The translations under genes and the position numbers were made by a program. Below are positions 8,945-16,630 of a stretch of 64,000 nucleotides of DNA, piece after piece; the stretch's first letter is position 1; each line of letters begins with the position of its first letter. The notes beneath the pieces were generated by a model. It searched no databases, was not told where the DNA came from, and saw only the letters and a program-made list of their open reading frames with translations. Source of the stretch: Planobispora longispora (GTDB taxonomy: Bacteria; Actinomycetota; Actinomycetes; Streptosporangiales; Streptosporangiaceae). Location of the stretch: contig NZ_BOOH01000023.1 of the NCBI RefSeq assembly GCF_016863135.1, positions 1 through 64,000 on the forward strand, in the 5' to 3' direction.

Positions 8945-9415
8945 GGCGTCTCCCTGCTTCCTCTCAATATGAATCATCTGTTCGCGTTGTTCGCGACGGC
9001 GATCACGCGGGTCAGCGTCCGGCGGAGGTCCTGCGGTTCGGCGGGTCCCACGCGCGGACGCCCCACGATCGTAGGCGGTACCGGCCTCGCCTCGCTCCGC
9101 AGGTCCGTCCTTGCGGGGCGGGGACGCCGGCCGGGAGTCGTCCGCCCTGGCTGCGGCGTCGCCGCTGGATGCGGCCGACCGGCTCCTACCGTGTGAGCAG
9201 TGGGGAGAGCGTACCCGGATCGGGCGGCGGCAATCCGCCGACCCCCAGGCGGAGCGGCCCGGGGCTCCGGGGAGCGCCTGCCGCCCGGGGCGGAGCGCTC
9301 GCTGCATCTCCCATATAAGTCTACTTCCGTCATAGTAGGATTTTCTGGGCGCGTGCCGTTGTCGTCACCGACAGTCCCCGACAACCCCCGAACGATTCTC
9401 CGGCCGAGGAGCCCC
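8945..9415. other. Non-coding stretch between divergent small-protein genes
   Basis: I see no credible gene in these 471 bases; the open frames on both strands have skewed, low-complexity translations. Near the right end TAGGAT (9336-9341) is a good -10 candidate for the gene at 9416. It overlaps a short dyad, CTACT (9321-9325) and AGTAG (9334-9338), which could be an operator. Confidence 0.5.
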
Positions 9416-9598
9416 ATGTTCCACAGCAAGTCCATCGAGGAGCGGATCGCCGAGCGCCAGGCCGGGCGCGGTCCCCTCAAGGAGGGCAAGCACTTCGAGC
9501 ACGGGCCGGCCAAGTTCCTGTTCATCTTCATCATCGGTTTCGTCGTCGTGGGCCATATCGCCGGACTGCTTTTCCTGATGGCCCTGGGTCTCCACTGA
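9416..9598 (+). CDS. Small single-helix membrane protein
   Basis: The 60-residue product has a charged N-terminal half (FHSKSIEERIAERQAGRG) and one C-terminal membrane helix at about 34-57 (FLFIFIIGFVVVGHIAGLLFLM). GAGGAG lies just upstream of the ATG. No family is recognised with confidence. Its likely promoter carries TAGGAT at 9336-9341. It is followed by the DUF5302 gene on the same strand after 112 bases. Confidence 0.65.
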   Translation: MFHSKSIEERIAERQAGRGPLKEGKHFEHGPAKFLFIFIIGFVVVGHIAGLLFLMALGLH

Positions 9599-9710
9599 GA
9601 CTCCCGAAACCCCGGCGGATCCGCCTCGCGTCCGGAACGTGATTTCGGACATGAGAGGATGATGATCCGGTTGGCCGGAGTTGGACTACCCGTCCGGATC
9701 AGGAGGTCAC

Positions 9711-9905
9711 ATGGCCGATGTCACGCCGGAGCCCGAGGGCCCCGAGGACGACGAGCTGAAGCGCAAGTTCCGCGAGGCCCTCGAACGCAAGAAGCTCGCC
9801 CAGACGGAGGCGAACGCGGGCGGGCGGGGGAAGAACTCCTCGAAGATCCACGGCGCTCACGGCCCCGTCGGGGGCAAGCGCTCCTTCCGCCGCAAGAGCG
9901 GCTGA
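9711..9905 (+). CDS. DUF5302 family small protein
   Basis: The 64-residue, highly charged and probably disordered protein shows the DUF5302 layout: an acidic start, [15 protein letters not shown] in the middle, and a basic glycine/serine-rich tail ending [11 protein letters not shown]. The family is widespread in actinomycetes and uncharacterised. A perfect AGGAGG (9701-9706) precedes the ATG by five bases. Confidence 0.85.
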   Translation: MADVTPEPEGPEDDELKRKFREALERKKLAQTEANAGGRGKNSSKIHGAHGPVGGKRSFRRKSG

Positions 9906-10013
9906 GAGCTCCCCGGGGAACCGCCGGGCCGTCCGGGAAACCTCACGTGAACCGCCGGACCGCCCGGGGCGCCCCGGCGGGGACTTCCGGGAAGGCCGGG
10001 GACTCACGCGACG

Positions 10014-10044
10014 ACGGTCCGGCGGGGCGCGCCCGCCGGACCGT
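10014..10044. terminator. Bidirectional hairpin between convergent genes
   Basis: Perfect 13-base arms, ACGGTCCGGCGGG (10014-10026) and its complement (10032-10044), enclose a 5-base loop. It lies between the DUF5302 gene and the convergent flavoprotein gene and could end transcription from both sides. Confidence 0.65.
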
Positions 10045-10129
10045 CCCGCTCTTCCCCCGGCCCTCTCCGCCCTCCCGAGGGCTCGCCCCGCTCTCCCGCC
10101 GGTCCTCTCCGCCCTCCCGACGGACCGTC
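10045..10129. repeat. Two imperfect 42-base tandem repeats
   Basis: Two copies (about 10045-10086 and 10088-10129) share the exact 17-mer CCTCTCCGCCCTCCCGA at 10062-10078 and 10104-10120. The rest of each unit differs by a few substitutions. They fill the space between the hairpin and the stop of the flavoprotein gene, and look like a local duplication. Confidence 0.6.
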
Positions 10130-10137
10130 TCACCCTT

Positions 10138-11061
10138 CTAGCAGACCTCCCCGTCCCCCCACTGGGCCGTCTCGTCGGCGACGATCTGGAACGCGGCGGC
10201 GGACCCCGCCGCGACCGACTCGGCGGCGCTCTGCTCCTCGCTGGTGAGGTCCCCGGCGGCGTAGACGCCGGGGATGCTGGTGCGGCGGCCCTCGTCCACC
10301 TTGACGTAGCAGTCGCCGTTCAGGGCCAGGCCCCGGTTCTCCGCGAGGTGGGCCACCAGGGGGACCGGCCGCTGCCCGGGCTGCCAGAACAGGGTCTGGC
10401 GGGCGACGATCCGGCCGTCGTCCAGTTCGACCGCGTACAGGTCCCCGTCGGTGTGGCGCAGCCTCCTGATCTCCCCCTCGATCACCTCCGCGCCGTCCTC
10501 CCCGCCCGGCACGCCGCTCCCGGCCCCCGGGACACCGGTGAAGATGATCACGTTGTCGCTCCAGGCGGCGAATCCGGTCGCCGCGCTCCGGGCGAACTCC
10601 GGATCCGAGGTGACCACGCCCCAGGCGCGGTCGCGGTTCTCCCAGCCCGCGCAGAGCGGGCAGTGCACGACCGTCCTGCCCCAGCACTCGCCGAACCCCT
10701 CCACCTCCGGGTGGACGTCGACCATGCCGGTGGCGAGCAGCACCCGCCGCGCCCAGACCCGGGCCCCGCTCTCGCCGGTCACGTCGAAGCCGCCCTCCGC
10801 GGCGGGCGCCACGTCGGCGACGTCCTCCTCGCGCCGCTCCGCCATGCCGTACGCGTCCAGGTCGGACCAGGCGCGGCGGCGGTACTCGGCGTGGCTCACC
10901 CCGTCCAGGCCGACGATGCCGTGGACTCCCCGGGAGGCGGCGTTGCGCGGCGGCCCCGGGGAGTCGAACACCACCGTGCGGCGTATGGACCGGCCGAGCG
11001 TCATGGCCGCGGTCAGACCGGCCGGGCCGCCGCCGACGATCGCGACATCGTAGTGCTGCAT
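10138..11061 (-). CDS. Thioredoxin-reductase-like FAD oxidoreductase with a CPLC redox pair
   Basis: The 307-residue protein has the N-terminal FAD motif VAIVGGGPAGLTAAM, a central CPLCAGWE and the C-terminal FAD motif GVYAAGDLT. The CPxCxGWE form is typical of the thioredoxin-reductase relatives that oxidise small dithiols (GliT, HlmI type) rather than of classical thioredoxin reductase with CATC. The second dinucleotide site is odd: where GGGxxA is expected the sequence reads AWGVVTSDPEFARSA, so NADPH binding may be lost or altered. No thioredoxin or natural-product cluster is adjacent. The ATG at 11061 begins the FAD strand directly. The fold is sure; the electron donor and substrate are not. 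Confidence 0.82.
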   Translation of the reverse strand: MQHYDVAIVGGGPAGLTAAMTLGRSIRRTVVFDSPGPPRNAASRGVHGIVGLDGVSHAEYRRRAWSDLDAYGMAERREEDVADVAPAAEGGFDVTGESGARVWARRVLLATGMVDVHPEVEGFGECWGRTVVHCPLCAGWENRDRAWGVVTSDPEFARSAATGFAAWSDNVIIFTGVPGAGSGVPGGEDGAEVIEGEIRRLRHTDGDLYAVELDDGRIVARQTLFWQPGQRPVPLVAHLAENRGLALNGDCYVKVDEGRRTSIPGVYAAGDLTSEEQSAAESVAAGSAAAFQIVADETAQWGDGEVC

Positions 11062-11289
11062 GGTGGCTGTCTGCCCCCTCACGGACGGCCGTCACATCCG
11101 CGGCGCACCCGCGTCCGCCGCCGGGGGCCGGATCCCGCCCGGCCTCGCCGGATCGCCGCGATCGCCGCGTCGCATCCCCGCGCCCGGACTCCCAGGTAAC
11201 ATTTTTGAGCCATGCTCATATTCGCCTTGACCGGCGAGTTGACACGGCAGATCATGAGGCACCCGCTCCTCCGCACGCAGGGGTGTCCC

Positions 11290-12918
11290 ATGGTCAGAAT
11301 CACCAGATCCAAATCCCTCGCAGTCCTGTTATCCCTCATCGGAACCTTGACTCTGGCGGCCACAGCCGCCGTCGCCGCCCCGGCGCCTCCCGAATCGGAG
11401 GTCGGCGCCGTCGGGGAGCCGCCGGGGAGCGCCGCCCCCGTCCGGGGGTTCGTCGACGGGCACTCCCACCTGATGTCGTACGAGGCGTTCGGCGGCATGC
11501 TGCTGTGCGGCAAGCCGTTCGATCCCGACGGCATCGAGCAGGCCCTGGTGGACTGCCCCGACCACTTCCCGAACGGCGAGGCCGCCTGGTTCGAGAACTT
11601 CACCCGGACCGGCTCTCCCACCGGCACCCACGACCCGGTCGGCTGGCCGACCTTCCGCAGCTGGCCCGCCCATGACTCGCTCACCCACCAGCAGGCCTAC
11701 CACCGTTGGGTCGAACGGGCCTGGCGCGGCGGCCTGCGCGTCCTGGTCAACCACCTGGTCGCCAACCGGCAGCTGTGCGCGATCTACCCGCTCAAGCGCA
11801 ACTCGTGCGACGAGATGGCCTCGCTCCGCCTGCAGGCGCAGCGCACCTTCGAACTGCAGGACTTCATCGACGCCCGGTCCGGCGGTCCCGGCCAGGGCTG
11901 GTTCCGCGTCGTCCGCTCCCCCGCCGAGGCGCGGCAGGTGATCGCCGCCGGCAAGCTCGCGGTGGTCCTCGGCGTGGAGACCTCGGAACCGTTCGGCTGC
12001 CGCCAGACGCTGGGCGTCCCACGCTGCACCAGGGCGCAGATCGACCGGGGCCTGGACGAGATGCAGGCGCTCGGCGTGCGCAGCATGTTCGTCTGCCACA
12101 AGTACGACAACGCGCTGTGCGGGGTGCGCTTCGACTCCGGCACCCAGGGCGTCATCGTCAACCTGGGCAACTTCCTGTCCACCGGCAGGTTCTGGACCGC
12201 CCGGACCTGCACCGGGCCCGAGCACGACAACACGATCGAGAAGGCCGGGGCGCTGCCGCCCCCGCTCGACCGGCTGCTCCCCGGCGGCGTCGGCCTGCCG
12301 TTGTACCCCCCCGCCCCGCACTGCAACACCAGGGGGCTGACGAGCCTGGGCGAGCACATGATCAGGGGAATGATGGCACGCGGCATGCTCGTCGAGATCG
12401 ACCACATGAGCGTCAAGGCGGCCGACCGGACCCTCGACCTGCTGGAGGCCGAGGGCTACGCCGGGGTGGTCTCCTCGCACAGCTGGACCGACCCGGGCTA
12501 CCTCCGCCGGATCTACCGGCTCGGCGGCATGGTCACCGCCTACGGCCACCACGCCGAGGAGTTCGCCGCGACCTGGCGCGAGACCCGGCCGCTGCGCGCG
12601 GAGTTCGGGCGTCCGGGGTACGGCTACGGCCTGGACGCCAACGGCCTGGGCACGCTGCCCTCGCCCCGTCCCGGCAACGCGTCCAACCCGGTCACCTACC
12701 CGTTCACCTCCGTCGACGGCGCGGTCACACTGGAGCGGCAGCGCACCGGGGAGCGGGTCTGGGACGTCAACGTCGACGGGGTCGCCCACTACGGCCTGGT
12801 CCCCGACTGGATCGAGGACATGCGGCTGGTCGCGGGGAACGAGCTCGTCCAGGACATGGCCGCCGGAGCCGAGGCGTACCTCCGCACCTGGGAGGCCGCG
12901 GCCTCGCGGGCCCCGTGA
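11290..12918 (+). CDS. Secreted metal-dependent hydrolase, membrane-dipeptidase/amidohydrolase type
   Basis: From the ATG at 11290 the protein is 542 residues long, with a signal peptide at 1-30 (ending AVAA-PAP). Metal ligands of a TIM-barrel amidohydrolase are visible: DGHSHLM after the signal region, EIDHMS in the middle and SSHSWTD later; the EIDHMS/SSHS pair is typical of the membrane dipeptidase (M19) group. Several cysteines (in LLCGKPF, LVDCPDH, RNSCDEM, PFGCRQ, PRCTR, HCNTR) could form disulfides in the exported enzyme. The reaction cannot be fixed from sequence. An earlier in-frame ATG at 11212 would bury the signal peptide, so I prefer 11290. It lies upstream of the threonyl-tRNA synthetase leader. 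Confidence 0.78.
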   Translation: MVRITRSKSLAVLLSLIGTLTLAATAAVAAPAPPESEVGAVGEPPGSAAPVRGFVDGHSHLMSYEAFGGMLLCGKPFDPDGIEQALVDCPDHFPNGEAAWFENFTRTGSPTGTHDPVGWPTFRSWPAHDSLTHQQAYHRWVERAWRGGLRVLVNHLVANRQLCAIYPLKRNSCDEMASLRLQAQRTFELQDFIDARSGGPGQGWFRVVRSPAEARQVIAAGKLAVVLGVETSEPFGCRQTLGVPRCTRAQIDRGLDEMQALGVRSMFVCHKYDNALCGVRFDSGTQGVIVNLGNFLSTGRFWTARTCTGPEHDNTIEKAGALPPPLDRLLPGGVGLPLYPPAPHCNTRGLTSLGEHMIRGMMARGMLVEIDHMSVKAADRTLDLLEAEGYAGVVSSHSWTDPGYLRRIYRLGGMVTAYGHHAEEFAATWRETRPLRAEFGRPGYGYGLDANGLGTLPSPRPGNASNPVTYPFTSVDGAVTLERQRTGERVWDVNVDGVAHYGLVPDWIEDMRLVAGNELVQDMAAGAEAYLRTWEAAASRAP

Positions 12919-12950
12919 GAATACGCTGGCGCCGCCACGGACGGATCGGT

Positions 12951-12956
12951 TACCCT
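12951..12956 (+). promoter_or_regulatory. Putative -10 element of the threonine leader transcript
   Basis: TACCCT is followed by seven bases and then the ATG of the leader peptide, so the mRNA would begin at or near that ATG. No clear -35 box is seen. Confidence 0.4.
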
Positions 12957-12963
12957 CGGCCGC

Positions 12964-13014
12964 ATGCAGCGCGCCCATGTGACGACGACGCCGGACACCG
13001 TCCCGGCGCGCTGA
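12964..13014 (+). CDS. Threonine-rich leader peptide of a threonyl-tRNA synthetase gene
   Basis: The 16-codon frame reads MQRAHVTTTPDTVPAR and stops at TGA (13012-13014). Four of its codons are Thr, three of them consecutive ACG codons (12982-12990). It ends 13 bases before a perfect hairpin (13027-13058) and 88 bases before a threonyl-tRNA synthetase gene. This is the layout of ribosome-mediated attenuation: scarcity of charged threonyl-tRNA would stall the ribosome on the ACG run. It lacks a Shine-Dalgarno site and probably starts leaderless behind TACCCT. The stretch GACGACGACG (12981-12990) is also complementary to CGTCGTCGTC at 13056-13065, just below the hairpin. The coding claim rests on this context, not on homology. 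Confidence 0.6.
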   Translation: MQRAHVTTTPDTVPAR

Positions 13015-13026
13015 CACCTGTCTGAA

Positions 13027-13058
13027 ACGAAGCCCCGGGCGAGCGCCCGGGGCTTCGT
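13027..13058 (+). terminator. Attenuator-type hairpin before the threonyl-tRNA synthetase gene
   Basis: Perfect 14-base arms, ACGAAGCCCCGGGC (13027-13040) and its complement (13045-13058), enclose the loop GAGC. It is the strongest hairpin in the neighbourhood and stands between the leader peptide and the gene. It could instead simply terminate the upstream hydrolase transcript, whose stop codon is 109 bases away. The Thr codons can pair with the bases following the hairpin, extending its stem. Confidence 0.7.
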
Positions 13059-13101
13059 CGTCGTCGGCCGCTCGTCCTCCACCAGGAGCGAGGAGACCGC
13101 C

Positions 13102-14388
13102 ATGAACGACCAGCGCTATGACCACCACCCCGACCAGCACCCCGACCACCACCTCGACCGGCGCCACGACCACCGGCGCCTCGGCCGCGAGCTCGACCTG
13201 TTCGACACCGACCCGCTCATCGGCAAGGGCCTGCCGTTCTGGCTGCCGGCGGGCGCCGCCGTACGGCACGCCGTGGAGGCCTACGTGCACCGGGCCGAAC
13301 GCCTGGCCGGATACCGGCACGTCCACTCCCCCATCATGGGCAAACGCGAACTGTACGAGATATCCGGGCACTGGGCTCACTACCGCGAGGACATGTTCCC
13401 GCCCATGATGGTCGGCGGCGAGGAGTTCGTGCTCCGGCCGAGCCTGTGCCCGCACCACGCGCTGGTCTTCCGCTCCCGGCCGCGCAGCCACCGGGACCTG
13501 CCGCTGCGCCTGGCCGAGCTGGGCGGCATGCACCGGGCCGAGCTGTCGGGGGTGCTCGGCGGCCTGTCCCGGGTCCGGGCCATCCAGCTCAACGACGGCC
13601 ACGTGTTCTGCGCCGGGGAGGACGCCGGCCGGGAGGTGGGGGCGGCGCTGGCGATGATCGCCGAGGCCCACCGGGCGCTGGGCGTCACCGCCTCCGGGTA
13701 CCGGCTCTCGCTCCGGGGCGAGGGGGACAAGTACATCGACGACCCGGCCATGTGGCGGCGGGCCGAGGTGATCCTGCGCGAGGCGCTGGAGGAGCGCGGC
13801 CTGCCGTACGAGGAGGCGGCGGGAGAGGGCGCCTTCTACGGGCCGAAGATCGACGTGCAGATCACCGACCCGGCCGGGCGCGAGTCCACCCTCTCGACCG
13901 TGCAGGTCGACCTGTTCCAGCCGGGCCGCTTCGGCCTGGAGTACACCGGCCCGGACCAGCGCATGCGCCGGCCGGTGATGGTGCACCGCAGCGTGGTCGG
14001 GAGCATGGAACGGCTCATGGCCCACCTGGTCGAGCTGTACGGCGGAGCCTTCCCCGCCTGGCTCGCCCCCGTCCAGGTGGTGGCGCTCCCGGTCTCGGCC
14101 GCCGAGCTGCCCGCGGCCGGGGAGTTCGTCCGGGCGTGCGAGGAGGCCGGTCTCCGGGCCGAGCTGTCCGGGCCGCAGGACGGCACCCTCGGGGCCCGGA
14201 TCCGCGAGGGCAGGCTGGTGCCGTACCAGGCGGTGATCGGGGCGCGGGAGGCCGCGGCGGGGCAGGTCTCGCTCCGCCTGCGCGACGGCTCGCGCCGGGA
14301 ACCGCTCCCCGCCGCCGAGGCGGTCGCCCGGTTGTCGGGGGAGGCCGTCCCCTTCCCCGGTGACGGCCTCCCGGACGACGGGCGTTGA
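13102..14388 (+). CDS. Short threonyl-tRNA synthetase lacking TGS and editing domains
   Basis: The 428-residue protein is a class II aminoacyl-tRNA synthetase core of the threonyl type plus the anticodon-binding domain (about 325-405). RRLGRELDLFD marks the start of the core, motif 2 is LAELGGMHRAELSG (138-150), and motif 3 is HRSVVGSMERLM (from His295). The three zinc ligands are kept: Cys116 in RPSLCPHH, His167 in DGHVFC and His295. A full housekeeping ThrRS has about 650 residues with N-terminal TGS and editing domains; here they are replaced by a short tail with seven His in residues 8-24. Such short second copies can act in amino-acid stress, antibiotic resistance or tRNA-dependent biosynthesis. 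The leader peptide and hairpin upstream suggest induction by threonine shortage. GAGGAG precedes the ATG. Confidence 0.88.
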   Translation: MNDQRYDHHPDQHPDHHLDRRHDHRRLGRELDLFDTDPLIGKGLPFWLPAGAAVRHAVEAYVHRAERLAGYRHVHSPIMGKRELYEISGHWAHYREDMFPPMMVGGEEFVLRPSLCPHHALVFRSRPRSHRDLPLRLAELGGMHRAELSGVLGGLSRVRAIQLNDGHVFCAGEDAGREVGAALAMIAEAHRALGVTASGYRLSLRGEGDKYIDDPAMWRRAEVILREALEERGLPYEEAAGEGAFYGPKIDVQITDPAGRESTLSTVQVDLFQPGRFGLEYTGPDQRMRRPVMVHRSVVGSMERLMAHLVELYGGAFPAWLAPVQVVALPVSAAELPAAGEFVRACEEAGLRAELSGPQDGTLGARIREGRLVPYQAVIGAREAAAGQVSLRLRDGSRREPLPAAEAVARLSGEAVPFPGDGLPDDGR

Positions 14389-14398
14389 TAAAGCCGAT

Positions 14399-16231
14399 CT
14401 AAGGGCGTTCCTCCTCTCCCGCGAGGCCCGCCGCGCGCATCGCGGCGTGCAGCGGTTCCAGCAGCGCCGCCGCCTGGTCCTCCCGGGTCACCAGGGCGGG
14501 CATCGGCCCGTACGGCACCGCCACCGGCGCGTAGGTCCCCTGGGGGGCGATCCCGACGGCGACCGCCGCGTCGGGCAGCCCCGCGCCGACCCGCGACGGG
14601 TCGAGCTGCGGCAGCGGCCGGCAGGACGCTCTGATGACCGCGAAGAGCCGGTCGACCCGGATGCTGTCGCGCGCCGCCTGGGAGCGGCCGGGCTCCGGCC
14701 GGAACAGCGGGTGGTGGGCCAGCACCAGGGCCGCGACCGCGGCCACGTGCGCCGCCGCGGTTCCCGTGCCGCCGCGGGGCCCGTAGCTGGTGGGCGGCAG
14801 CCCGGAGACGATCGCCAGACCGGGGGCGCAGCAGTCCAGCCCGGGGCCCCCGGCGCTGAAGCGCGGCACGAAGACGCCCTCGGGCGTGGGCCGGCCGTCC
14901 AGGTGGACCAGGTCGGCGCCGTCCGGCGGGAACGTGCCCAGCTGCCCGATCGCGCCCACCGCCAGCACCCCGGGCAGGGCGGCCGGATACGACAGCGCCC
15001 CGCCGGAGTCTCCGGCGGCGGCCACGCACGCCACCCCGTTGCGGCGCGCCTCTTCGATCTTGGCGGCGACCAGGGGGGAGTGCTCGGGGAAGCCGTAGGC
15101 GATCAGCGCGACGTCGATCCGCTGCTCGATGCAGTAGTCGAGGGCCTCCACGAGGTCCAGGGTCCAGCCCTCCGGAGCGATCCGGCACGCGTACACCTCC
15201 GCCTCGGGCGTCAGACCCACCACGCCCGAGCCGTCGTCCCGCCCGGCCAGCAGCACCGCGTTGTGCGTGCCGCCGCCGATCAGGTCCTCCTCCCAGCTCT
15301 TGTCGTCCTGGCCGATCACGTCGCGCCCGGCGGGGATGCGATCGGACAGGTCCGGGTGCCCGGCCGCCACGCCCGAGTCGATCACCGCGATCCGCACGCC
15401 GTGCCCGCGGTGGGTCGGCGGCAGCCGGTCGAATCCCATCGCCCGCGTTCCCCAGGAGTCGAGCTGCCGGTCGGGGAAGTCCGGGTGGGTCTCCGTGATC
15501 CGCAGGCAGGTCACCCGGTTGGGCGCGTCCACGCTCAGCAGCGGCCGGTTGACCACGACCGGCCAGCAGGCCCGGGGCGGGTGCACCACCAGCGCCCTGA
15601 CCGAGGCCAGGACGTCGGGGGGCACGGTCAGCTCCGCCCGGCCCTCCGCTCCGGTGTAGGCGGTGAACGCGGTGCCGTACAGGCTCACCTCCGCTCCCTC
15701 GATCGGCCTGCCGGCGTCGTCGCCGACCTCGACGGCGGCCGTGCGCAGCGTCCCCGCGGGGGCGTCCAGCTCGTGGGCGTCCGGGGCGCCGAGCCCGTGG
15801 AACGCCGCGTGCCCGGCCCGGCCGTCGTACCGGACCGCCGCGCGGCCGAGCGGCTGGTCGGGCTCGATGTGCAGGCCGGGCACCCGGGCCAGGGCGGCGG
15901 CGCGGTCGGCAGGCATCTCGACGGCCGCCAGGCGCGGGAAGGCGCCCGCGGGGTGGACCGTGCCGACGGTCCGCACCACCGTGCACGCCGGGTCCTCTTC
16001 CAGTTGCGCGAGGACCGCCCGCACGTCGGTCGGCGGCATGACGGCGACCAGGTATCTGTCGCGGCGCGTGCGGATGCCCGTCCGGGCGGCGGAACGCCGG
16101 GAGGCCTGACCCGGCTTCGCCTCGCCGGTCCTGCTCTCAGCGGTTCTGGCCCCGCCCGCCTCGCCCTGGGCGCCGGAAGCTTGACGGCCCCTGCCCGCGG
16201 CAGGCTTCGGTTCTCGTGATCCGTTGGCCAT
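14399..16231 (-). CDS. Catalytically dead subtilisin-like (S8) protein
   Basis: The 610-residue protein has a basic, disordered N-terminus (1-57), an I9-like prodomain fold (about 58-128), a carboxypeptidase-regulatory-like beta domain (about 163-245, GRPIEGAEVSLYG) and an S8 domain (about 275-510). Only the catalytic Asp survives (Asp285 in VIDSG). The HGTH box reads GGTH (Gly320 in place of the catalytic His), the oxyanion Asn in AAGNSG is Asp408, and GTSMAxPH reads GTGTAAAH with Gly490 in place of the nucleophile Ser. There is no signal peptide, so it is probably cytoplasmic. The start at 16231 is chosen because the longer frame runs through a 20-bp tandem repeat. It is the last of three minus-strand genes, after the 94-residue and glutamine-rich proteins. 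A binding or scaffold role is inference. Confidence 0.85.
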   Translation of the reverse strand: MANGSREPKPAAGRGRQASGAQGEAGGARTAESRTGEAKPGQASRRSAARTGIRTRRDRYLVAVMPPTDVRAVLAQLEEDPACTVVRTVGTVHPAGAFPRLAAVEMPADRAAALARVPGLHIEPDQPLGRAAVRYDGRAGHAAFHGLGAPDAHELDAPAGTLRTAAVEVGDDAGRPIEGAEVSLYGTAFTAYTGAEGRAELTVPPDVLASVRALVVHPPRACWPVVVNRPLLSVDAPNRVTCLRITETHPDFPDRQLDSWGTRAMGFDRLPPTHRGHGVRIAVIDSGVAAGHPDLSDRIPAGRDVIGQDDKSWEEDLIGGGTHNAVLLAGRDDGSGVVGLTPEAEVYACRIAPEGWTLDLVEALDYCIEQRIDVALIAYGFPEHSPLVAAKIEEARRNGVACVAAAGDSGGALSYPAALPGVLAVGAIGQLGTFPPDGADLVHLDGRPTPEGVFVPRFSAGGPGLDCCAPGLAIVSGLPPTSYGPRGGTGTAAAHVAAVAALVLAHHPLFRPEPGRSQAARDSIRVDRLFAVIRASCRPLPQLDPSRVGAGLPDAAVAVGIAPQGTYAPVAVPYGPMPALVTREDQAAALLEPLHAAMRAAGLAGEEERP

Positions 16232-16246
16232 CTTCTCGACTCTTTC

Positions 16247-16286
16247 GTCTCGTGTCTCGCCGGAGAGTCTCGTGTCTCGCCGGAGA
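16247..16286. repeat. Perfect 20-bp tandem duplication upstream of the pseudo-subtilase gene
   Basis: The unit GTCTCGTGTCTCGCCGGAGA occurs twice without a mismatch (16247-16266 and 16267-16286), starting 16 bases upstream of the pseudo-subtilase start codon at 16231. It may be a recent slippage duplication or a tandem binding site. Confidence 0.85.
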
Positions 16287-16314
16287 CGGGTGCGGCGCGC
16301 AGGCACCGCACCCG
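16287..16314 (-). terminator. Intercistronic hairpin between the 94-residue gene and the pseudo-subtilase gene
   Basis: Nine-base arms CGGGTGCGG (16287-16295) and CCGCACCCG (16306-16314) with a 10-base loop. Since it lies inside the three-gene block it could lower expression of the last gene or protect the upstream mRNA. Confidence 0.5.
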
Positions 16315-16336
16315 CCGCCTCACGACGGAGGCCGCC

Positions 16337-16621
16337 TCACAGCGGAGGCAGTGCCGGGTACGCCTGCCGGGCCTGGTGCACCATGGCGATGACGCCGGAC
16401 AGCTGCCGCCGGGCGGCCGGATACTGCCCCGCCGCGTAGAGCTGCGCCGCCACGGTCAGCGCGGGCGCCGTCTGGGCGACCGCGGGAACCACCGCGCTCG
16501 CCGCGCGCAACCAGCGGTAGGTGTGTTCCAGGAGCCCCGCGACCTCCTGCCGCGAGACCGTGTCCGCGGGGTTCCGCGGCGCGGTGGCGGCGAGCAGGAC
16601 CGGGTTCGTGGTCGGGTGCAT
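16337..16621 (-). CDS. 94-residue alpha-helical protein of the pseudo-subtilase cluster
   Basis: I do not recognise this protein. After a short tail (MHPTTNPVLLAATAPRNPADT) it is predicted all-helical: HTYRWLRAASAVVPAVAQTAPALTV-like helices rich in Ala, then YPAARRQLSGVIAMVHQARQAY. There is no signal peptide or long membrane helix. It starts 9 bases after the stop of the glutamine-rich gene, with AGAGG about ten bases before its ATG, so the two are surely co-transcribed. The pseudo-subtilase gene follows after 105 bases that hold a hairpin and a tandem repeat. The context suggests a small partner in one assembly; that is inference. Confidence 0.75.
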   Translation of the reverse strand: MHPTTNPVLLAATAPRNPADTVSRQEVAGLLEHTYRWLRAASAVVPAVAQTAPALTVAAQLYAAGQYPAARRQLSGVIAMVHQARQAYPALPPL

Positions 16622-16630
16622 GACCGGCCT

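Noticed and set aside
12964-13058. A T-box riboswitch before the ThrRS gene
   Set aside because: The leader is too short and lacks the stem I and antiterminator bulge of T-boxes; a leader-peptide attenuator explains it better.
11329-14025. An 898-codon minus-strand frame antisense to the hydrolase and ThrRS genes
   Set aside because: Shadow frame; spans two real genes and an intergenic hairpin, and shows no recognisable fold.
16247-16286. A CRISPR-like repeat pair
   Set aside because: The two 20-bp copies are directly adjacent with no spacer and there are only two; no cas genes are present.
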